Source: Pseudorhodobacter antarcticus (lineage in GTDB: Bacteria; Pseudomonadota; Alphaproteobacteria; Rhodobacterales; Rhodobacteraceae). Taken from it: DNA of 9,087 nt. Of the stretch, positions 4,998-9,087 are shown piece after piece. Below the pieces are notes generated by a model. That model did no database searches. It was not told the origin of the DNA and saw only the letters and a program-made list of their open reading frames with translations. Both the position numbers and the translations under genes were made by a program. The stretch covers positions 1-9,087 of the forward strand of contig CAMDHB010000119.1 of the NCBI GenBank assembly GCA_945897655.1, given 5' to 3'. Position 1 is the first letter of the stretch; each line of letters opens with the position of its first letter.

Positions 4998-6187
4998 CCA
5001 CGTACCGCCTTCACGATCTTCTGCGCCGCATCACTCAGGTTATCGGCGGCGATGACGTTCAGGCCGGAGTTGCGGATGATGTCTTTGCCAAGTTCGACGT
5101 TGGTGCCTTCCAGACGCACGACGAGGGGGACCTTGAGGCCGACCTCTTTCACGGCCGCAATCACGCCTTCGGCGATGATGTCGCAGCGCATGATGCCGCC
5201 GAAGATGTTGACGAGGATGCCTTTGACGTTGGGGTCGGAGGTGATGATCTTGAAGGCTTCGGTCACCTTTTCCTTGGTGGCGCCGCCGCCGACGTCAAGG
5301 AAGTTGGCGGGTTCGGCGCCGTAGAGTTTGATGATGTCCATCGTGGCCATCGCGAGGCCTGCGCCGTTGACCATGCAACCGATTTCACCATCAAGGGCGA
5401 TATAGTTCAGGTCGAACTTGGAGGCGGCGAGTTCCTTGGGGTCTTCCTCAGACTCATCGCGCAGGGCGGCGATGTCGGGGTGGCGGTACATCGCGTTGCC
5501 GTCAAAGGACATTTTGGCGTCGAGGAGTTTCAGGGAGCCGTCTTTCAACACACAGAAGGGGTTGATCTCCAGCATCTCCATGTCTTTTTCGGTGAACATG
5601 CGGTAGAGGTTCTTGATGATGGCCACGCACTGCTTGACCTGATTGCCGGTCAGGCCAAGGGCAAAGGCGACGCGGCGGCCGTGGAAATCACTCAGGCCGG
5701 TGGCGGGGTCGACGTCGAAGGTCAGGATCTTTTCGGGGGTGTCATGGGCGACGTCTTCGATGGACATGCCGCCTTCGGTGGACACCACGAAGGAAATGCG
5801 CGAGGTGGCGCGGTCGATCAGGAGGGCGAGGTAGAACTCGCGGTCGATGTCGCTGCCGTCTTCGATGTAGATGCGGTTGACCTGTTTGCCGGCGGGGCCG
5901 GTTTGGACGGTTACGAGGGTGCGGCCAAGCATTTGGCGGGCAAATTCGGCAGCTTCACCCACGGAGCGGGCCAGACGGACACCGCCTTTTTCACCGGCCT
6001 CAGGCTCAATGAACTTGCCCTTGCCACGGCCACCGGCGTGGATTTGCGCCTTGACCACCCAGAGCGGGCCATCAAGTTCGCCTGCGGCGGTTTTCGCCTC
6101 TTCCGCCTTGGTCACGGGGCGGCCGTCAGACACGGGCACGCCGTAGCTGCGCAAAAGGGCCTTGGCCTGATATTCGTGGATGTTCAT
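4994..6187 (-). CDS. sucC: Succinyl-CoA synthetase (ADP-forming), beta subunit
   Basis: SucC is the nucleotide- and succinate-binding ATP-grasp subunit that pairs with SucD. It has 397 residues, the usual alphaproteobacterial length. The start is MNIHEYQAKALLRSYGVPVS, followed by KAQIHAGGRGKG of the ATP-grasp domain (46-57). Later come MLEINPFCVLKDG, LLDAKMSFDGNA and GGGATKEKVTEAF. The C-terminal flavodoxin-like domain has VNIFGGIMRCDIIAEG and RLEGTNVELGK. ATG 6187-6185 has AGGG seven to eight bases upstream. It is the first gene after a 159-bp intergenic region with paired palindromes and so is probably the head of the TCA transcript. Its stop overlaps the next gene, which is not sucD as usual but a small exported protein. 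No defects are seen. Confidence 0.98.
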   Translation of the reverse strand: MNIHEYQAKALLRSYGVPVSDGRPVTKAEEAKTAAGELDGPLWVVKAQIHAGGRGKGKFIEPEAGEKGGVRLARSVGEAAEFARQMLGRTLVTVQTGPAGKQVNRIYIEDGSDIDREFYLALLIDRATSRISFVVSTEGGMSIEDVAHDTPEKILTFDVDPATGLSDFHGRRVAFALGLTGNQVKQCVAIIKNLYRMFTEKDMEMLEINPFCVLKDGSLKLLDAKMSFDGNAMYRHPDIAALRDESEEDPKELAASKFDLNYIALDGEIGCMVNGAGLAMATMDIIKLYGAEPANFLDVGGGATKEKVTEAFKIITSDPNVKGILVNIFGGIMRCDIIAEGVIAAVKEVGLKVPLVVRLEGTNVELGKDIIRNSGLNVIAADNLSDAAQKIVKAVRG

Positions 6188-6291
6188 GGATCGCCCTGCT
6201 GATGGATTGCGGCTGAATTTGGCGCGGTCATGACACGGAAACAGGCAGGTTCATAACGCCATCTGGCGGGGGTGCGGGGAAAAGCGACATT

Positions 6292-6301
6292 TGTGATCAC
6301 A
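6292..6301. promoter_or_regulatory. Palindrome TGTGATCACA, copy 1
   Basis: This is a perfect 10-bp palindrome, 104 bp upstream of the sucC ATG. It is part of a 12-base direct repeat, TTGTGATCACAG, shared with copy 2. The centres are 21 bp apart, two helical turns, so two dimers could bind the same DNA face. It is a likely transcription-factor site for sucC; the regulator is not known to me. Confidence 0.6.
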
Positions 6302-6312
6302 GAATTTTTTCT

Positions 6313-6322
6313 TGTGATCACA
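6313..6322. promoter_or_regulatory. Palindrome TGTGATCACA, copy 2
   Basis: This is the second identical palindrome, within TTGTGATCACAG at 6312-6323. It is separated from copy 1 by an A/T-rich linker that includes six consecutive T. The two copies could also pair in RNA as a stem with a T-rich loop, but no T-run follows the stem in the direction of the upstream operon. An operator is therefore the better reading. Confidence 0.6.
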
Positions 6323-6346
6323 GGTAACAATTTGGAAAGGCTGCGG

Positions 6347-7498
6347 TCAGTTCAGGTACAGCGCAAAGAGCATGGTCTGCCCGGACATGAGGGTATCAAA
6401 GGCGTTCAGGCTGTCCGTACTGACCAAGGGGCCCTGTTTCAGATAGGGCAGGGCGGCCCAGCCCTGGACCCAGCCGATCAGTTCAATCGGGCGGGGGTCG
6501 TCGAACATGGCGCTGATGTCCACCCCGCCGGAGCCGCTGACGCGCCAATAGGGGACCAGTTTCTGGCCGGTCAGTAGGGCGTCCAGATCATCCAGCACGG
6601 CAAGCCAGGCGGTGCCCGTGCCGGGGGGGACGGGCAGGCCAAGGGCGGAGTGTTGGGCGTCGTTTGGCAGCCATTCGCGAGTATTGTCCGTCTCGGCCGC
6701 CACACGGGTCCAGAATTCGCGGTTGAGGGCGACCATGTCGCGCAGGTGCTGCTTGGCGCGGGCCATCTGGGCGGCGTCGGGGGTTTGGTTCAGGGTGTCC
6801 AGAACCATTGCGACAAGGTCCACAGCGTCCAGCGGCATGGCGCTGCCAAGGATCGGGTCTGGCGTCAGGGGCCCGAATTGTTCCATTGCGGTGCGGGCTT
6901 GCAGGACGCGGGCGATGGGGGCGGTTGGGTCATAGGCCTGAACCATGGCGCAGATTGCGCCTAGCAGGTCGGCATAGGCGGCGGTCCAGGCGGCGTCGGC
7001 CACGTCAAAGCGGATGGTGGTGGGTTGCAAGGTGGCGACGAGGTCAGCGATCCCCTCGCCCGGGGAGCGGGTGCCGGTGCGGTCGATGTCGAACCAGAGG
7101 TCATCGAGGGCGATTTCGACGGCGAAGTCGGAGGTGGCTGGGATGGCGGCGAGGGTGGTTTTGGCGGCGGCAAGGTTGGTTGCGGCTTTGGCAAAGAGGG
7201 CGGTGATGGCTGGGGGTGTGAAGGGGGTTGGCGTCGGGTTGTCAGGAAGGGGCAGGCGCAGAAGGGGCAGCATGCCGGTACGGTCGGTCAGGCCCATGGC
7301 GTAGCGGTCCTGAAAGGTGCCTTCGATGGCGCGGAGGAACTGGACGCCGCCAAGGGTAAAGGTTTCGGCATCGGTGCGGGTGGGCAGGGCGGCCAGGCGG
7401 GTTTCGGTGGCGGCAAGGCCGGTGCCGGCGATTTCCTGCGACAGGGTTTCGGCCTGAACAGGCAAGGCCATCAGCATCATGGCAAGGGTCAGGCGCAT
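6347..7498 (-). CDS. Exported protein of unknown function with an EF-hand-like loop
   Basis: This is a 383-residue protein that I cannot assign to a family. The start MRLTLAMMLMALPVQA is a signal peptide (cleavage after VQA, residue 16), so it is probably periplasmic. ATG 7498-7496 has AGGGGA six bases upstream; the longer frame to 7552 overlaps the methyltransferase gene and would bury the signal peptide. The mature part is alanine- and leucine-rich and mainly helical in character. Residues 137-148 (DIDRTGTRSPGE) fit a calcium-binding EF-hand-like loop, with ligands Asp137, Asp139, Thr141, Thr143 and Glu148. The C-terminal part has YWRVSGSGGVDISAMF and WVQGWAALPYLKQG. It follows the methyltransferase gene by 26 nt and is probably the last gene of that operon. 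Confidence 0.85.
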   Translation of the reverse strand: MRLTLAMMLMALPVQAETLSQEIAGTGLAATETRLAALPTRTDAETFTLGGVQFLRAIEGTFQDRYAMGLTDRTGMLPLLRLPLPDNPTPTPFTPPAITALFAKAATNLAAAKTTLAAIPATSDFAVEIALDDLWFDIDRTGTRSPGEGIADLVATLQPTTIRFDVADAAWTAAYADLLGAICAMVQAYDPTAPIARVLQARTAMEQFGPLTPDPILGSAMPLDAVDLVAMVLDTLNQTPDAAQMARAKQHLRDMVALNREFWTRVAAETDNTREWLPNDAQHSALGLPVPPGTGTAWLAVLDDLDALLTGQKLVPYWRVSGSGGVDISAMFDDPRPIELIGWVQGWAALPYLKQGPLVSTDSLNAFDTLMSGQTMLFALYLN

Positions 7499-7524
7499 TC
7501 GGGTTCCCCTGTGGTTTGGGCCGA

Positions 7525-8196
7525 TCATGCGCCTGACGGGGTCGCGATGCAAAGGATTTGGCCACGGGGCAGGCGGGTCTGGGACAGGTGGGCGGTGAAG
7601 CCGGATTGGGTGGTCAGGTGCAGGACGGCGTCAGCGGTGAAGTGATAGGGTGCGCGGTCGGGGTGGGTGACGACGCCGTCCGGTTGACGCAGGGGGCCGG
7701 TATGGGTGGCGGGGGCCAGAAAGACGGTGAAAAGCAGGCATTGCAGGGCGGGAAAGCGGGTCTGGATTTGGGGTAGGGCCTGGGCGAGGTGGACAAGGGG
7801 CAGGTGGGTGAAGACGGCAAAGGCGATGGCGTGGGTGATGGTGGGGGGGATGCCGGGGAATTGGAAATCGGCATCCTCGATCAAGTGGTCGGGGTTCAGG
7901 CGGGTGGGTTCGGTCAGTTCATGGGCATGGCCTGCGGCCATTAGGGCACCGGACTGGTCGGTGGCCCAATAGTGGCCGGGGTCGAGGTAAGGCACGGCCT
8001 TGCATCCCAGCCGCAGCGCGCCTGCGCCGATGTCCAGAAGGTGGTGGTGGGGTTGCAGGCCCTGATCCCGCAGCAGGGCCATTTGGGCGCGGCCGGTTTC
8101 ATCCCACCGGCCGCCGACGATATCGCGGTGGCGACCCTTGGCCAGAGCGTCGTCATAAAACCCGGGCTTGAGGTAGGGCGACAGGGGACGCGTCAC
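7525..8196 (-). CDS. Class I SAM-dependent methyltransferase
   Basis: This is a predicted cytoplasmic methyltransferase of 223 residues. SAM-binding motif I is LLDIGAGALRLG (53-64). An acidic residue ends the second strand (WATDQS, Asp80), and AIAFAVFTHLPL (123-134) matches the strand-4 SxFTHL motif common in this superfamily. The substrate cannot be told. I choose GTG 8196-8194, which overlaps the GNAT stop as GTGA and gives a typical coupled start (VTRPLSPYLKPGFYDD). A TTG at 8211 would add five codons inside the GNAT gene. No strong Shine-Dalgarno sequence is visible, which fits re-initiation after the upstream gene. It is followed after 26 nt by the exported-protein gene. Confidence 0.85.
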   Translation of the reverse strand: MTRPLSPYLKPGFYDDALAKGRHRDIVGGRWDETGRAQMALLRDQGLQPHHHLLDIGAGALRLGCKAVPYLDPGHYWATDQSGALMAAGHAHELTEPTRLNPDHLIEDADFQFPGIPPTITHAIAFAVFTHLPLVHLAQALPQIQTRFPALQCLLFTVFLAPATHTGPLRQPDGVVTHPDRAPYHFTADAVLHLTTQSGFTAHLSQTRLPRGQILCIATPSGA

Positions 8197-8612
8197 AGGG
8201 CGTCGTCCCAACCAAAGCCCACAAAGGTTTCCTCTTGCCCGCCCAGCTTGCGATATAGCGCCAGGGCGGCGGTGTTGTCGGGTTCGGTGCCAAGCCAGAT
8301 GCCCTGACAGGCACGGGTGCGGGCGAGCGTGATCATGTGCTGCATCAGGGCGGTTGCGATGCCTTGGCGCAGGTGGCTGTCAAGTGTGCCCACTTCGTTG
8401 ATGAAAAGCGAGGGAGCCTTGTCAGGGTGGCGCAGGATGGTGGCGGTGGCCATGCCGACGGCAAGCGCGCCGTCATGGGCCAGCAGCAGGATGTTGGCAG
8501 GGTCGGCCAGGAAGGCGCGGGATTGGTCGGGACAGATGTCATTGTCGAACAGGCCCGGGGGCACGGACAACAGCAGGTCGATCTCAGCCAGGGTGACTTC
8601 GGTGATTTGCAT
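8193..8612 (-). CDS. GNAT family N-acetyltransferase
   Basis: This is a predicted acetyl-CoA-dependent N-acetyltransferase of 139 residues. The acetyl-CoA pyrophosphate-binding motif A is LRQGIATALMQHM (81-93), preceded by the strand segment SLFINEVGTLDSHLR. The later TEPDNTAALALYRKLG (109-124) is the standard motif B region, and the length is that of a single GNAT domain. Its overall pattern recalls small-molecule acetyltransferases, including the AAC(3)-I group, but the acceptor cannot be deduced. ATG 8612-8610 is favoured over TTG 8618. It lies six bases after the pepT stop without a clear Shine-Dalgarno sequence, which suggests coupling. Its own stop overlaps the methyltransferase GTG. 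Confidence 0.88.
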   Translation of the reverse strand: MQITEVTLAEIDLLLSVPPGLFDNDICPDQSRAFLADPANILLLAHDGALAVGMATATILRHPDKAPSLFINEVGTLDSHLRQGIATALMQHMITLARTRACQGIWLGTEPDNTAALALYRKLGGQEETFVGFGWDDAL

Positions 8613-8618
8613 GGGCAA

Positions 8619-9087
8619 TCAGGGGGTGGCGGCGGCGGCGGAAATGGCGAGGCAAAGTTGGGTCGCGACCCCCATGTCCTGCACCGACACCCATTCCAAG
8701 GGCCCGTGGATGTTCTGCATGCCGGTGAACAGGTTGGGGCAGGGCACGCCCATCTCGGTCAGGCGGGAACCGTCGGTGCCGCCGCGGATGGGGACGGAGG
8801 TGGGTTCGATGCCAAGGCTGCGGGCGGCGGTGCGGGCGAGGTCGACGGGCGTCATGTCCTGTTCCAGCCAATAGCGCATGTTGCGGTATTGCGGGGTGAT
8901 GGTGCAGGTGATGGTGGCGCGCGGTTCGGTGGCGGCGACGGCGGCGCAGACCTGTTGCAGCAGGGCCCCTTTGGCGGCAAGGCCGTCGCGTTCGAAATCG
9001 CGCAGGATGAATTTGATGGTCATTTCGGACGAGCCGCCCACCAGGTCAGTGGCGTGGATGAAGCCTTCTGTGCCGGAGGTCGTTTCG
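8619..9087 (-). CDS. pepT: Peptidase T (tripeptidase), C-terminal part (cut by window edge)
   Basis: This is the C-terminal 155 codons of a zinc-dependent cytoplasmic tripeptide aminopeptidase of the M20 family. The frame is open to the window edge. At the edge the protein reads ETTSGTEGFIHATDLVGGSS, then IKFILRDFERDGLAAK, matching the PepT segment in which EGFxH is followed by the dimer-domain RDFDR motif. PIRGGTDGSRLTEMGVPCPN and LFTG follow, and then NIHGPLEWVS, whose His is the expected C-terminal metal ligand. The TGA stop at 8621-8619 is six bases ahead of the GNAT start, so the genes probably share a transcript. The start lies outside the window. Confidence 0.93.
   Translation of the reverse strand, partial: ETTSGTEGFIHATDLVGGSSEMTIKFILRDFERDGLAAKGALLQQVCAAVAATEPRATITCTITPQYRNMRYWLEQDMTPVDLARTAARSLGIEPTSVPIRGGTDGSRLTEMGVPCPNLFTGMQNIHGPLEWVSVQDMGVATQLCLAISAAAATP

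Larger units (their letters stand above)
6188..6346 (-). promoter_or_regulatory. sucC upstream regulatory region
   Basis: This is 159 bp of non-coding sequence between the stop of the exported-protein gene and sucC. It holds the two TGTGATCACA palindromes described separately and a short inverted repeat CGCCA-TC-TGGCG at 6257-6268. I see no convincing sigma-70 -35/-10 pair on the minus strand: a TTGTTA at 6330-6325 lacks a good -10. No stem followed by a T-run ends the upstream operon. As the only sizeable gap before sucC, it is the likely site of the main TCA promoter. Confidence 0.6.

Noticed and set aside
4934..6202. A 422-codon open frame on the plus strand opposite sucC
   Set aside because: It covers sucC in antisense, has a low-complexity composition and no domain; it is a codon-bias shadow.
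6292..6322. Canonical CRP or FNR site upstream of sucC
   Set aside because: The half-sites resemble TGTGA/TCACA, but there is no six-base spacer (CRP) and no TTGAT/ATCAA arms (FNR); I call it an unassigned operator.
7025..7645. A 206-codon glycine-rich plus-strand frame
   Set aside because: It lies antisense to the exported-protein and methyltransferase genes and has shadow composition only.
8613..8618. TTG start for the GNAT gene at 8618
   Set aside because: It lies directly against the pepT stop. The ATG two codons later (8612) fits the usual short lead before the first strand.

Overview
The window looks like chromosomal DNA of an alphaproteobacterium, most likely Rhodobacterales/Rhodobacteraceae. 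The basis is high G+C, strongly G/C-biased third codon positions, and SucA, SucD and SucC sequences of alphaproteobacterial type. Every gene except one pair is on the minus strand, so the locus is best read from 9087 down to 1.

Upstream block (9087 to about 6347): the C-terminal part of a tripeptidase T (pepT), a GNAT acetyltransferase, a SAM-dependent methyltransferase and an exported protein of unknown function are packed closely (6-nt gap, 4-nt GTGA overlap, 26-nt gap) and look like one operon. The 159-bp intergenic region that follows carries two identical 10-bp palindromes exactly 21 bp apart, probably an operator for the TCA genes downstream.

TCA block (6187 to 1): sucC, a small exported protein, a sulfotransferase-like gene, sucD, a DUF805 membrane protein and the first 537 codons of sucA (2-oxoglutarate dehydrogenase E1). 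SucC and SucD are the two subunits of succinyl-CoA synthetase and SucA belongs to the preceding step, so this is the 2-oxoglutarate to succinate segment of the cycle. Two accessory genes are tied to TCA genes by 4-nt ATGA overlaps: the small exported protein to the end of sucC, and the DUF805 gene to the start of sucA.

The unusual feature is that sucC and sucD, usually adjacent, are separated here by about 1.9 kb. This gap holds the small exported protein, a complete higBA-type toxin-antitoxin pair on the opposite strand, and the sulfotransferase gene. Between higB and the divergent sulfotransferase gene lie two copies of a 17-bp palindrome, GTATCA[C/T]N3GTGATAC. One sits between the -35 and extended -10 of a good higB promoter whose predicted start point falls on the higB ATG, so the toxin mRNA may be leaderless. 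The other lies just upstream of the sulfotransferase gene, which heads the sucD-DUF805-sucA run. The antitoxin HigA could therefore influence TCA-cycle gene expression; this is inference from layout.

No tRNA, rRNA, CRISPR array, transposase or integrase was recognised. No gene-free stretch exceeds 160 bp.
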